64,000 nucleotides of DNA, taken from positions 37,748 through 101,747 of the forward strand of contig QCPD01000006.1 of assembly GCA_003209755.1 (NCBI GenBank), given 5' to 3'. The notes under the pieces are model-generated. The model did not search any database. It saw nothing but the letters and a program-made list of their open reading frames with translations, and had not been told where the DNA came from. Shown piece by piece: positions 19,252 to 28,627 of this stretch (the stretch's first letter is position 1; every line of letters starts with the position of its first letter). This DNA comes from Prochlorococcus sp. AG-436-C14. Its GTDB lineage: Bacteria > Cyanobacteriota > Cyanobacteriia > PCC-6307 > Cyanobiaceae. Both the position numbers and the translations under genes were made by a program.

Positions 19252-20304
19252 TTATTTATCAATACATGAATTTAATTGTGAGAGGATTTTATCTTTATCT
19301 AAATCCTTTCCAATAAGGACAATTTGATTATTCCTCTCTTCTCTCCATTCACTATCATCAATAGAAATTCTTTTGCCAGCAAGGTGGAAGACATGTCTTC
19401 TTTCGCTTTCGCTGAACCAAAGGATACCTTTTGCTCTGAAAACGTTACTTTTTAATTGATTATCTAGAAAATATTGGAATTTCCTAAGAGAGAAAGGTTC
19501 TTTAGTTTGGAAAGAAACAGAAAGAAAATCTTCAATTTTATTATCTTTTTCTGAGTGTTCATGTTCATGTTCATGTTCATGTTCATGTTCATGTTCATGT
19601 TCATGTTCATGTTTATGTTCATGTTCATGAGAGTGATCTGATTCTTGATGATTTATTAGATCAGTTTCGAATAGACCCACACTTAATAATAGATTGAGAG
19701 GAATATTACCTTTAATACTTTTTAAAATTCTCACATCATTTTTTATTTCTTTTAACTTAGCTATGGTTTCTTCTATGCTTTTATTAGTTACTAAATCACA
19801 TTTGTTTATAAGTAAAATATCACCATATATTACTTGGGATCTTCCTATTGAACTTTCTAAGGCAACATCATTAAAGTTCTCCGCATCGATTAAAGTTATA
19901 ATAGAGTCTAATCTTGTTTGATCTCTTAACTCACTTCCAAGTAATGTCATTGCAACTGGAAGAGGATCGGCTAATCCTGTAGTTTCAATAATAATATAGT
20001 CTAGCCTCTTATTGACGTTAATTAACTTCTCTATTGCTTCTACTAACTCTCCATTTATAGAACAACAAATACATCCATTACTTAGCTCTATCATTTCTTC
20101 TTCAGTCTTAATTATCAACTCATTATCAATTCCTATCTCACCAAATTCATTCACTAATACAGCTGTTTTGATATCTTTCTGATTAGTAAGTATATGATTT
20201 AATAAAGTTGTTTTTCCTGACCCTAAAAAACCTGATATAATTGTAATAGGAATATTGGTTTTGGAAGCTGTATTTGCTTTAACACAGGGTTCACTTGTTT
20301 TCAT
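19252..20304 (-). CDS. COG0523/CobW-type G3E GTPase with His-Glu-rich metal-binding loop
   Basis: 350 aa metallochaperone-type GTPase. Walker A is GFLGSGKT at residues 25-32, the metal-binding CxCC is at 78-81 (NGCICCSING), the switch-type ETTGLADPLP is near 107-116, and NKCDL gives base specificity. A low-complexity His/Glu run (alternating H-E dipeptides, about residues 225-250) precedes the CobW C-terminal domain. The His run is encoded by a perfect hexamer microsatellite. The family delivers zinc, cobalt or other metals to target enzymes. Gene order is UPF0047, pterin dehydratase, this gene, iron permease, all minus strand and 24-33 bp apart. Confidence 0.92.
   Translation of the reverse strand: MKTSEPCVKANTASKTNIPITIISGFLGSGKTTLLNHILTNQKDIKTAVLVNEFGEIGIDNELIIKTEEEMIELSNGCICCSINGELVEAIEKLINVNKRLDYIIIETTGLADPLPVAMTLLGSELRDQTRLDSIITLIDAENFNDVALESSIGRSQVIYGDILLINKCDLVTNKSIEETIAKLKEIKNDVRILKSIKGNIPLNLLLSVGLFETDLINHQESDHSHEHEHKHEHEHEHEHEHEHEHEHEHSEKDNKIEDFLSVSFQTKEPFSLRKFQYFLDNQLKSNVFRAKGILWFSESERRHVFHLAGKRISIDDSEWREERNNQIVLIGKDLDKDKILSQLNSCIDK
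19555..19630. repeat. ATGTTC hexamer microsatellite inside the COG0523 GTPase gene
   Basis: Eleven nearly perfect tandem copies of ATGTTC (plus strand) run from 19561 to 19626, with one GTGTTC copy before them and one ATGTTT variant inside. On the coding strand this is GAACAT, giving repeated Glu-His. The unit is a multiple of three, so slippage would change the length of the His/Glu run without a frameshift. Confidence 0.95.
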
Positions 20305-20329
20305 TTTAATGCAAGTAAATAATTATACG

Positions 20330-20617
20330 TTAGGGATTGATTAATTTATCAATAGACTCAGCAAGATTTATGTCATTAGTAGTAATTCCACCTTTGTCAT
20401 GAGTAGTTAAATTGATTTTAACTTTATTATATGTATTCTGCCAATCTGGATGATGATCCATTTTTTCAGATAAAAGGGCGACCTTACTCATAAAGCCAAA
20501 AGCCTCAATAAAATTATCAAATTTAAATTCTTTCTTTATCGTTTTATTATCTATTATCCAAGAAGGGTTCTTTTCTGAAAAATAATCTAGTTGATTTTGC
20601 TCTAATAAGGAAGCCAT
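20330..20617 (-). CDS. Pterin-4a-carbinolamine dehydratase
   Basis: 95 aa, full length. The catalytic signature is intact: [20 protein letters not shown] followed by TTHDKGG and DINLA. In bacteria the enzyme recycles oxidised pterin for aromatic amino-acid hydroxylases, and related proteins take part in pterin or molybdopterin metabolism or act as cofactors. The gene lies between the UPF0047 and COG0523 genes in an apparent four-gene transcript. Confidence 0.93.
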   Translation of the reverse strand: MASLLEQNQLDYFSEKNPSWIIDNKTIKKEFKFDNFIEAFGFMSKVALLSEKMDHHPDWQNTYNKVKINLTTHDKGGITTNDINLAESIDKLINP

Positions 20618-20641
20618 GAGTTTTTTATATTTAATTTTAAT

Positions 20642-21097
20642 TTAAACAAAATCACCAATTGCATGCAATTGTAATGACCTAGATTTAATTGATGTTCTAT
20701 GTTCCCATATATAGATTGCTTGCCATAAGCCTATTTCTAATTTGCCGTTAACAACACTGAAGCTTAAATTATTTGAAGTAAGCATTGTTCTTATATGAGC
20801 AGGCATATCGTCTAACCCTTCTTCTGAATGAAGATATTCTATTTTTTTACTGCTTCTGTCAATTGGATAAAACCCCTCTTGTGGGACAAGAGCTTTCATA
20901 TAACTTGATAGGTCTTTAAGAACATTAATATCCGCATTTTCATTTATAATTAAACTACAGCTTGTATGCTTTAGAAAAATTAGAAGTATTCCTTTCCGAA
21001 GCTTTTTATATTTGATCCAATCATGAATGTCTTTTGTTATGTCAGTAAAACCTTGTCCCTTCGTCTCGAAATCTAAAGTTGAAAAAATCTGTTCCAT
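20642..21097 (-). CDS. YjbQ / UPF0047 family protein
   Basis: 151 aa. Typical UPF0047 features are present: GILLIFLKHTSCSLIINENAD near residues 36-56, the DDMPAHIRTML segment near 95-105, and LGLWQAIYIWEHR-type ending (here EIGLWQAIYIWEHRT). Some members show weak thiamine-phosphate synthase activity, but the main role is unclear. It is the first gene of a minus-strand run with pterin dehydratase 24 bp downstream. Confidence 0.9.
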   Translation of the reverse strand: MEQIFSTLDFETKGQGFTDITKDIHDWIKYKKLRKGILLIFLKHTSCSLIINENADINVLKDLSSYMKALVPQEGFYPIDRSSKKIEYLHSEEGLDDMPAHIRTMLTSNNLSFSVVNGKLEIGLWQAIYIWEHRTSIKSRSLQLHAIGDFV

Positions 21098-21328
21098 TTC
21101 TAATAAACTGTATAACCTGACTATTAAATACTAACAGTTTTGTTCCTTTTCTATTAAGTTAAAATATTTTGAATTCAATCTGATAAAAAATATAACCTTT
21201 TTGATTTTTAAATCATGAATAATTAATTTAATTAAGAACGTATAATATAAATTATTTTAAATTGATCAAATACGGATCTGTTTTCATCAGTTTGATATTA
21301 GGATTATATAAATATCAAATGTGATACT

Positions 21329-22858
21329 TTGTCAAAGTCTGCTTGGCAGCTTTTGGGTGATTACCTAAAAGATACGCAGTTGTTGGGATCTATACAAAGC
21401 ACTCTCTACTGGGATCAAAATACATCTATGCCTATTGCTGGTTCCACTTGGAGAGGAGAACAATTAAGTCTTTTAGCTAAGCAACTTCATGCAAGACAAA
21501 GTTCTGAACAGTTCGAAATTTTAATAAAAGAAGCAAAATCTGAACTTCAAAATTTAAAAGAAATAGGCGATTTTGAAGCACAACTCATGAGAGATAGGTT
21601 TAGAAATATTGAGTTGCTTGAGCAAGACTTCAATAGACAAAAAAGTTTGGATCCTAAATTGGTTGTTGAGCTTGCAACAGCAAAGTCTGAAGGTTATATG
21701 TGCTGGCAGGAAGCTAGGAAAAATAATGATTTCAAAAGGTTTTCTCCTGCTCTAAAGAAATTAATTTCATTACGAACAGAACAATCTAATCAGCTCTCTG
21801 AAGAAAGAAGTTGCTGGGAGACACTTGCTCAACCTTTTGAACCGAACTTAACGATTAATCGTGTAAGGGAACTATTTGAACCTTTAAAAAAAAGATTGCC
21901 AGAATTGATTCAGAATGCTGCGTTAATAACTAAGAAAAAGAGTAAAAAATGGGATTTAGAAATTAACGATCAAGAAAAGATCTGTCAAATACTTTTAAAT
22001 GATTGGTCTAGGAATCCTTCTAATACAGCTATAGCTAAGTCCCCTCATCCATTCTCTATAACTTTAGGTCCTGATGATTATCGAATTACGACTCGAATAG
22101 TTAAAGGGCAGCCACTTTCTTGCTTATTAGCTACAGCTCATGAGTGGGGACATTCTCTGTATGAACAAGGCTTGCCTTCTGAAAGTCACCAATGGTTTGC
22201 ATGGCCGTTAGGTCAAGCAACCTCTATGGCTGTGCATGAGAGTCAATCTCTATTTTGGGAGAATAGAATTGCAAGGAGCTTTTCATTCGCAAAGTCTTTT
22301 TGGCATCATTTTGAGAATGCAGGTGCTCCAATTCACTCTGGAAATGATTTATGGATCAATTTAAATCCATTTACTCCGGGATTAAATCGAGTAGAGGCAG
22401 ATGAACTCAGTTATGGCTTGCACATAATGATTAGGACTGACTTGGAAATTGATCTTCTTGAGAGAGGACTTTCTGTAGAAGATCTGCCTAATGAATGGAA
22501 TAAAAGGTATGCGAACCTTCTAGGTGTTTTGCCAGAAAATGATACTGAAGGATGTTTGCAAGATGTGCACTGGAGTGAGGGGATGTTTGGTTATTTCCCT
22601 TCTTATTTGCTTGGTCATCTTATTAGCGCTCAGTTAACCAAAACTCTTGAAGAAGATTTAGGAAAAATTGAAAATATTATTGAATCTAAGGAAATCAGTA
22701 AAATATTGGGTTGGCTTCGCAAAAATGTTCATCATCATGGCAGAAGTTTGGATTCGGAGGAGCTTGTAGAGAAGGTCTCTGGAGCAACATTATCACCAAA
22801 TTATTTTCTTGAATATTTAGATAATAAACTTGAAAAGCTTTCTAAAATCTCAGATTAA
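21329..22858 (+). CDS. M32 family carboxypeptidase (Taq type)
   Basis: 509 aa, standard length for thermostable carboxypeptidase Taq. The zinc motif HEWGH is at residues 271-275, with the downstream Glu ligand in VHESQS. Other family blocks are STLYWDQNTSMP near the N-terminus and HIMIRTDLEIDLLERGL. The start is TTG at 21329, since no ATG lies in frame upstream. It trims C-terminal residues from peptides in the cytoplasm. Divergent from the UPF0047 gene. Confidence 0.94.
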   Translation: MSKSAWQLLGDYLKDTQLLGSIQSTLYWDQNTSMPIAGSTWRGEQLSLLAKQLHARQSSEQFEILIKEAKSELQNLKEIGDFEAQLMRDRFRNIELLEQDFNRQKSLDPKLVVELATAKSEGYMCWQEARKNNDFKRFSPALKKLISLRTEQSNQLSEERSCWETLAQPFEPNLTINRVRELFEPLKKRLPELIQNAALITKKKSKKWDLEINDQEKICQILLNDWSRNPSNTAIAKSPHPFSITLGPDDYRITTRIVKGQPLSCLLATAHEWGHSLYEQGLPSESHQWFAWPLGQATSMAVHESQSLFWENRIARSFSFAKSFWHHFENAGAPIHSGNDLWINLNPFTPGLNRVEADELSYGLHIMIRTDLEIDLLERGLSVEDLPNEWNKRYANLLGVLPENDTEGCLQDVHWSEGMFGYFPSYLLGHLISAQLTKTLEEDLGKIENIIESKEISKILGWLRKNVHHHGRSLDSEELVEKVSGATLSPNYFLEYLDNKLEKLSKISD

Positions 22859-22985
22859 AATTCACATTTATTAGTATAAAAATTAAGTAGAGCATATTTT
22901 TTATTGAAATTTTTCTAAATTATGTGCCACAACTTCTTTTACATTTACTGCGTTGATTTAACATGTAGGAACATAAATAAATACT

Positions 22986-23573
22986 ATGGCGAACCTTGAT
23001 CAAGCACCTAGCAGAACAATGCCTAATCTGCTTCATGTATTGCCTGCGTTTGCCAATGAATCTGAACTTAGAGTCAATACAATAGTTGAGTTGAATTCAA
23101 ATACCATAAATAAATACGAGCTGATCACTGAAACGGGTCATCTAAAGCTTGATCGAGTTGGATATTCGTCCCTCTCCTACCCATTCGCTTATGGATGTCT
23201 TCCACGTACGTGGGATGAAGATGGTGACCCATTAGATATCGAAATTGTTAGTGTTACAGAACCTTTGGTCCCAGGTTCAATTGTTGAGGCAAGGATTATA
23301 GGAATCATGACCTTTGATGATGGAGGTGAAGTTGACGACAAAGTTATTGGCGTAATAGCCGATGACAAGAGGATGGATCACATAAAAAGCTTTGAACAAT
23401 TAGGCAAGCATTGGATTAAAGAAACAACTTATTATTGGGAGCACTATAAGGACCTTAAAAAACCAGGCACTTGTACTGTAAATGGTTTCTTTGGTGTTGA
23501 AAAAGCAGTTCAGATTATTAAATCCTGCGAGGAGCGATACTTATCTGAAATAGATCCTAATTTAATTAATTAA
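22986..23573 (+). CDS. ppa: Inorganic pyrophosphatase, family I (catalytically complete copy)
   Basis: 195 aa. The signature DGDPLD is at residues 79-84, and every active-site position of family I enzymes can be assigned: Glu in IVELNS, Lys and Glu in NKYEL, Arg in KLDRVGYSS, the Tyr of YPFAYG, the Asp/Lys of FDDGGEVDDK, and YK in EHYKDLKK. It hydrolyses PPi to drive biosynthesis. A second, altered copy lies at 38763. It ends 20 bp from hemC, convergent. Confidence 0.95.
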   Translation: MANLDQAPSRTMPNLLHVLPAFANESELRVNTIVELNSNTINKYELITETGHLKLDRVGYSSLSYPFAYGCLPRTWDEDGDPLDIEIVSVTEPLVPGSIVEARIIGIMTFDDGGEVDDKVIGVIADDKRMDHIKSFEQLGKHWIKETTYYWEHYKDLKKPGTCTVNGFFGVEKAVQIIKSCEERYLSEIDPNLIN

Positions 23574-23592
23574 ATTTTTGAATGATTCAGAT

Positions 23593-24540
23593 TCAGGTCC
23601 GTGCAGACTTGAATATTTCTTCTAATATTTCTCCTGCACCACGGCCTTTTAATTCATTAGCTAAGTCTATTCCGATTCCCTCTGCAGAGGTTATAGATCC
23701 TTTTTTTATATCTCTAATTAATCTTTTACCATCTAAGCTCGCAACCATTCCCTCAAGAATTAATTCATCGTTGTTAATTTCAGTTCTAACGCCTATTGGA
23801 ACTTGACATCCTCCTTCAAGCTCTCTGAGGAAAGACCTTTCTGCTAAACATCTTTTAGATGTTGATTCGTGTTCAAGTGTTTTTAAAATATCTAGCACCT
23901 CTTGTTGACCACTTACACATTCAATGCCAAGAGCTCCTTGACCCACAGCATGGAGTGAAATATCTGTTGGAATTAACTGGTGTATTCGATCGGCAAAACC
24001 AAGTCTTTGTAATCCAGCAGCAGCCAAGATAAGACAGTCATATTCTCCTGAGTCAAGCTTTTCTAATCGTGTAATAACATTTCCTCGTACATCTTTGAAA
24101 ACAAGATGTGGATAATGGTATCTCAATTGAGCAAGCCTTCTTAAGGAGCTAGTCCCCACTACAGAACCTTTTGGCAGAGTTTCTAGTTTATAAATTTGAT
24201 TTTTTTCATTAACGACTAACGCGTCCGAAGGATCTTCCCTCTCAGTTATGCAGCCAAGAATTAATCCCTCTGGAAGGTTGGTAGGTAAATCTTTAAGTGA
24301 GTGGACTGCAATTTCGGCATGACCAACAAGCATTTGAGCTTCAAGTTCTTTAGTGAAAAGACCTTTATCTCCTATTTTTGCCAATGCTACATCAAGTATT
24401 TTGTCACCCTGCGTAGCCATCGCTTCGATAGTGATAGCAAGATCAGGATGGGCTTTTTGTAGTTCATCTCTTACCCAGTTCGTCTGAACCATGGCCAGCT
24501 GGCTTCGGCGAGAGGCGATGCGCAGTTGGTCTAGTGTCAT
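23593..24540 (-). CDS. hemC: Porphobilinogen deaminase (hydroxymethylbilane synthase)
   Basis: 315 aa from the ATG at 24538-24540; a TTG two codons upstream is less likely. It begins [22 protein letters not shown] and contains the catalytic Asp stretch [16 protein letters not shown] and the dipyrromethane-cofactor Cys in [10 protein letters not shown]. It polymerises four porphobilinogen molecules in tetrapyrrole synthesis. It follows the sigma-factor gene on the minus strand with a gap of about 150 bp. Confidence 0.97.
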   Translation of the reverse strand: MTLDQLRIASRRSQLAMVQTNWVRDELQKAHPDLAITIEAMATQGDKILDVALAKIGDKGLFTKELEAQMLVGHAEIAVHSLKDLPTNLPEGLILGCITEREDPSDALVVNEKNQIYKLETLPKGSVVGTSSLRRLAQLRYHYPHLVFKDVRGNVITRLEKLDSGEYDCLILAAAGLQRLGFADRIHQLIPTDISLHAVGQGALGIECVSGQQEVLDILKTLEHESTSKRCLAERSFLRELEGGCQVPIGVRTEINNDELILEGMVASLDGKRLIRDIKKGSITSAEGIGIDLANELKGRGAGEILEEIFKSART

Positions 24541-24696
24541 TAGCAAATATTTTCTATATAAATACCTTAAACAGTCAACCTTACCAAATTAAAATTCTTG
24601 GAAAATAATTTAATAAGGTTGATGTGAAATGAAATCAATTATCTAACAAATATTTGTATTTGTTGCTAGGAAATTACAGGTTATAGTTTAATTTTT

Positions 24697-25959
24697 TTAA
24701 TTTAGCTTGATATATTCTTTCAGAACCCCGTTTCTATTTGGATGGCGGAGTTTTCTGAGAGCCTTAGCTTCTATTTGTCTGATCCTTTCTCTAGTTACAT
24801 CAAAAATCTGTCCGATTTCTTCAAGGGTTTTCATCCTCCCATCGTCTAAGCCATAACGAAGTCTTAGGACATCCCTTTCTCTCGGACTTAGTGTAGCGAG
24901 AACACCCTCCAAATCCTCTCTTAGCAAGGTTTTTGCCACATCTTGTTCAGGGTTTTCTATATCTGCTTCAATAAAATCACCAAGTCTAGAGTCTTCTTCT
25001 TTGCCAATAGGTGTCTCTAAAGAAATGGGAAGCTGGGCGCTTTTGGCAATAAATCTAAGTTTCTCAATCGTCATTTCCATACTTTCGGCGATTTCTTCCT
25101 CGCTTGGTTTCCTTCCAAACTCTTGGCTTAAAACTTTAGTGGTCTTCTTGATACGTGAAATTGTCTCGTATAAATGCACAGGCAAACGAATTGTTCTACT
25201 TTGATCTGCAATTGCTCTAGTAATAGCCTGCCTGATCCACCAGGTTGCGTAAGTTGAGAATTTATATCCTTTCTCATGATCAAATTTTTCAGCTGCACGA
25301 ATCAGACCAAGACTTCCTTCTTGGATAAGATCTTGAAAAGACAATCCTCTATTCATATATTTCTTAGCAATTGAAACTACTAATCGCAGATTGGATTGCA
25401 CCATTTTTTCTTTTGCTCGTCTACCAAGCATTAATCTCCTTCGGAAGCGAGTTAATGGCATTTGTGCAAGAGCTGCCCATTCTTTTACTGATGGGAAATG
25501 TCCATTCTCACTTTCAAATTGCGCAGCTTCTTCCTCTAATCGAAGAAGATCAGCTATCTTTCTGGCCAATTCAATTTCTTCGTCTGGCCTAAGAAGTCTT
25601 ATACGACCAATTTCTTGTAAATAGACCCTAATCGAGTCTTCTGTGTAAACACCCTTTGGACCTATTTTTATACTTGCTAAAGCTTTAGCTGCTGCTTCTT
25701 GAGCACTAGATAGCACTGAGGTATTATCGTCATCATCATCTAGATCGATATCTGCTTCAGGTACTTTATTTGCTTCCGCAATTAATTTATCCGCCTCTAG
25801 ATCTAAATCAATTTTTAGATCATCTGAAGCTTGTTGAGGAAGAGTTTGGTTTTCTTTAGTCACGTTTACTTTAGCGGCTGTTTTTTTGATTTTTTTGGAA
25901 TTGTTTTTAGTTTCCTGATTAAGAGAAATATTTTTAGATGTCTTTTTCTCCTTTAACAT
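24697..25959 (-). CDS. rpoD: Principal RNA polymerase sigma factor (RpoD/SigA, sigma-70)
   Basis: 420 aa. A Lys/Asn-rich then Asp-rich N-terminal tail of about 100 residues replaces region 1.1. Region 1.2 follows ([16 protein letters not shown]), then region 2 with [33 protein letters not shown] and [15 protein letters not shown]. Region 3 contains [15 protein letters not shown], and region 4 has [20 protein letters not shown]. Regions 2.4 and 4.2 are standard for the -10/-35 group 1 sigma. Its 5' side faces priA across a 411-bp gap. Confidence 0.95.
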   Translation of the reverse strand: MLKEKKTSKNISLNQETKNNSKKIKKTAAKVNVTKENQTLPQQASDDLKIDLDLEADKLIAEANKVPEADIDLDDDDDNTSVLSSAQEAAAKALASIKIGPKGVYTEDSIRVYLQEIGRIRLLRPDEEIELARKIADLLRLEEEAAQFESENGHFPSVKEWAALAQMPLTRFRRRLMLGRRAKEKMVQSNLRLVVSIAKKYMNRGLSFQDLIQEGSLGLIRAAEKFDHEKGYKFSTYATWWIRQAITRAIADQSRTIRLPVHLYETISRIKKTTKVLSQEFGRKPSEEEIAESMEMTIEKLRFIAKSAQLPISLETPIGKEEDSRLGDFIEADIENPEQDVAKTLLREDLEGVLATLSPRERDVLRLRYGLDDGRMKTLEEIGQIFDVTRERIRQIEAKALRKLRHPNRNGVLKEYIKLN

Positions 25960-26370
25960 GATTCCCCGGATGGTTTGTGGTCTGTTGCAGAGCTCAGGGT
26001 ATTACCCAAAAAAATGATCGGAATCTCCTAGAGATAATATTTCAGGAAAAACTATTTAATTTGTAAAAATTCAACAAAAACACTCTAATTTGTGATTGTC
26101 CTTAATCGTGATAAATCTTGCGAAAAATCACATGACATCAATATGGACTTGAAATTATGAAGGATGTTTTGTTGAGGAATGAAAATGTGTAAGCAAGGAT
26201 GTCAGGGGATTTCTCAGACCGGCTTATCTCTGAATGGGATTTTTCCTATTCTTGATAAAGCTTCTAGTCTTCCCTCTGGGTGGAATTTTGCAAGTTCCAC
26301 AACAGCTTTAAAGCTGCTCACAATCCAATGGTAGAAAAAATTTCTGAAGTCGGCAAGTATTAAAAATGAT
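25960..26370. other. Intergenic region between rpoD and priA with small unassigned ORFs
   Basis: 411 bp between divergent genes. The part next to rpoD is AT-rich and should hold its promoter. The part at about 26185-26335 is GC-richer and open in two frames: a 49-codon plus-strand ORF (ATG 26185, TAG ending 26334), and a minus-strand frame open from beyond 26370 down to a TGA at 26214. The minus-strand reading (for example KFHPEGRLEALSRIGKIPF) looks more protein-like, but has only a GTG at 26321 as a usable start (35 aa). I saw no tRNA, SRP, RNase P or tmRNA signature. Confidence 0.5.
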
Positions 26371-28614
26371 ATGAATTCTTTTATATTTGATATTTGGTTA
26401 CATGTAGGTCGTGAAGGACGATGTTTCTCTTATCAAGATGGAAACAATTTAGACATTGATTTAGGCGATGTTGTGACAGTCCGCCTGAAAGGTCAACTTA
26501 TGCAGGGCTTGGTCGTTAATAAGATGAAAAAAAAAATAACTTGTTCAAAGCAAAATTTAAATAATGTTTCATTGAAAAATGTAGAAACATTGGTTCAAAA
26601 AGCAGCGATCAAAAAAGAATGGAGGGAGTGGCTAGAAGAAATCGCTCATGGCTTATATGTAAGTGATTTTCAGATGCTTAAGACCGCGTTACCTCCTGGA
26701 TGGTTGGGTAGGTCGAAGCTATCGAATAGACCAAGAAAACTTTGGTGGGTAAAATTGTCTAGTAATAATCATGATGGGAAAATATCTAATCGACAAATTG
26801 AGTTAAAGAAAAATCTTCTCTTAAATGGAGGAGGAAAATGGCAAAAAGATTTGGAGGCTGAAGGATTTTCTTCTGTATTGATTAGAAACTTTGTCTCATC
26901 TGGTTGCGGAGAAAGAGAAAAACGTGTTCCTCTTTTTGAATCTCTTGGTGATGAAGACTCTAATGAGAAAAAAAGAGTAAAGGTTGAGGATCCTCAACCT
27001 TTAACGTTAGAGCAAAAATTAGCAAAAGAAAAATATAAGTCTCTTTCAACTGGGTCAGTTCTTTTGCTTTGGGGTGTTACTGGGTCTGGCAAGACGGAAG
27101 TATACCTACAAACTGCAGCGTATGAGTTATCTGAAGGTAGACATTGTCTTATACTTACACCTGAAATTGGACTAGTACCACAATTAGTTGATCGCTTTCG
27201 AAAGAGATTTGGATTAAATATTTTTGAATATCATAGTAATTGTTCAAATAAAGAGAAAATTGAGACATGGAAGAGATCTTTAGACACTACAACACCTAGT
27301 GTTTTTATTGGTACTCGCTCAGCTATTTTCCTACCATTATCCAATTTAGGATTAATAGTTCTTGATGAAGAACATGATAGCTCTTATAAACAAGAATCTC
27401 CTATGCCTTGCTATCATGCAAGAGATTTGGCAATTCAGAGAGCAAAAAAAACTGGAGCCAAAGTAATACTTGGAACAGCAACTCCATCTTTAAATGTTTG
27501 GAAAAATATAAAACCAAATGGCAATGTAGTTGTTGCAAAATTAAACCAACGGATTTTTAATCGTAAATTTCCAATAGTTAGTGTTGTAGACATGCGTGCA
27601 GAATTAGCTATTGGGAATAGAAGCTTAATTAGTAGATATCTAAAAAAACAACTTTTGAATATAAAAGAGAGTGGAAATCAAGCTATCATCTTAGTCCCTA
27701 GACGTGGATATAGTAGTTTTCTAAGTTGCCGTAGTTGTGGAGAGGTCGTTCAATGTCCACATTGTGATGTCGCACTAACTGTACATCGTTCCAAAGAGGG
27801 GAATCAATGGCTACGTTGCCATTGGTGTGACTTTCGTTCGAGAATTAGTGATAAATGTGGAGAATGTGGCTCAAATGCTTTTAAACCGTTTGGGACTGGA
27901 ACACAAAGAGTTATGGATCATTTAGAAAGAGAACTAGAGGGTATAAGTTTATTAAGGTTTGATAGGGATACAACTAGAGGCCGTGATGGCCATAGATTGT
28001 TGCTAGAGAGATTCGCTGATGGTGACGCCGATATTTTAGTAGGCACTCAGATGCTCTCTAAGGGCATGGATTTGCCAAAAGTAACTCTCGCCGTCGTCCT
28101 GGCAGCAGATGGTTTATTGCATCGCCCTGATTTAATGGCTACTGAAGAAACTCTTCAGCTTTTTATGCAATTGGCGGGTCGTGCTGGACGTGGTGAGCAA
28201 CCTGGAAAGGTTGTAGTGCAAACTTATTGTCCTGAGCATCCTGTTATTCTTCATTTGATTGACGGGAGGTACGAAGAGTTTCTGAAAAAAGAGGAAAAGA
28301 CAAGAAAAGAAGCTGCGATGGTTCCGTATAGTCGAGCTTGCTTACTAAGGTTCTCAGGAAATTCTTCAGAGTTGACATCAAAAGGAGCATTTCATATTTC
28401 ATCAAAAATCAGTAATGCTTGTAGTGCAAAAGATTGGAAATTGGTCGGTCCAGCACCTTCATTAGTTGAGAAGGTCGCTGGCAAAAGCCGTTGGCAACTT
28501 CTTCTGTACGGACCAGAATCAAGCAAAATCCCAATTCCTTATGGACCTGAATTATGGAAAGACTTGCCTAAAGGAGTAAGCCTTTCGATTGATCCTGACC
28601 CTTTACAACTATAA
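26371..28614 (+). CDS. priA: Primosomal protein N' (replication restart helicase PriA)
   Basis: 747 aa. The Walker A motif GVTGSGKTEVY lies near residue 235, with DEEHDSSYKQ as the DEAH-type motif II. The zinc-binding region has the paired CxxC motifs CRSCGEVVQCPHCD and CHWCDF/CGECG. The C-terminal helicase block LVGTQMLSKGMDLPKVTL and QLAGRAGRGEQPG completes the enzyme. PriA reloads the replicative helicase at stalled forks. It ends 14 bp from the convergent DUF3153 gene. Confidence 0.96.
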   Translation: MNSFIFDIWLHVGREGRCFSYQDGNNLDIDLGDVVTVRLKGQLMQGLVVNKMKKKITCSKQNLNNVSLKNVETLVQKAAIKKEWREWLEEIAHGLYVSDFQMLKTALPPGWLGRSKLSNRPRKLWWVKLSSNNHDGKISNRQIELKKNLLLNGGGKWQKDLEAEGFSSVLIRNFVSSGCGEREKRVPLFESLGDEDSNEKKRVKVEDPQPLTLEQKLAKEKYKSLSTGSVLLLWGVTGSGKTEVYLQTAAYELSEGRHCLILTPEIGLVPQLVDRFRKRFGLNIFEYHSNCSNKEKIETWKRSLDTTTPSVFIGTRSAIFLPLSNLGLIVLDEEHDSSYKQESPMPCYHARDLAIQRAKKTGAKVILGTATPSLNVWKNIKPNGNVVVAKLNQRIFNRKFPIVSVVDMRAELAIGNRSLISRYLKKQLLNIKESGNQAIILVPRRGYSSFLSCRSCGEVVQCPHCDVALTVHRSKEGNQWLRCHWCDFRSRISDKCGECGSNAFKPFGTGTQRVMDHLERELEGISLLRFDRDTTRGRDGHRLLLERFADGDADILVGTQMLSKGMDLPKVTLAVVLAADGLLHRPDLMATEETLQLFMQLAGRAGRGEQPGKVVVQTYCPEHPVILHLIDGRYEEFLKKEEKTRKEAAMVPYSRACLLRFSGNSSELTSKGAFHISSKISNACSAKDWKLVGPAPSLVEKVAGKSRWQLLLYGPESSKIPIPYGPELWKDLPKGVSLSIDPDPLQL

Positions 28615-28627
28615 GTAGCTTTATTTA

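Noticed and set aside
19555..19630. Possible CRISPR or other array
   Set aside because: Only a contiguous hexamer microsatellite without spacers, in frame within a gene.
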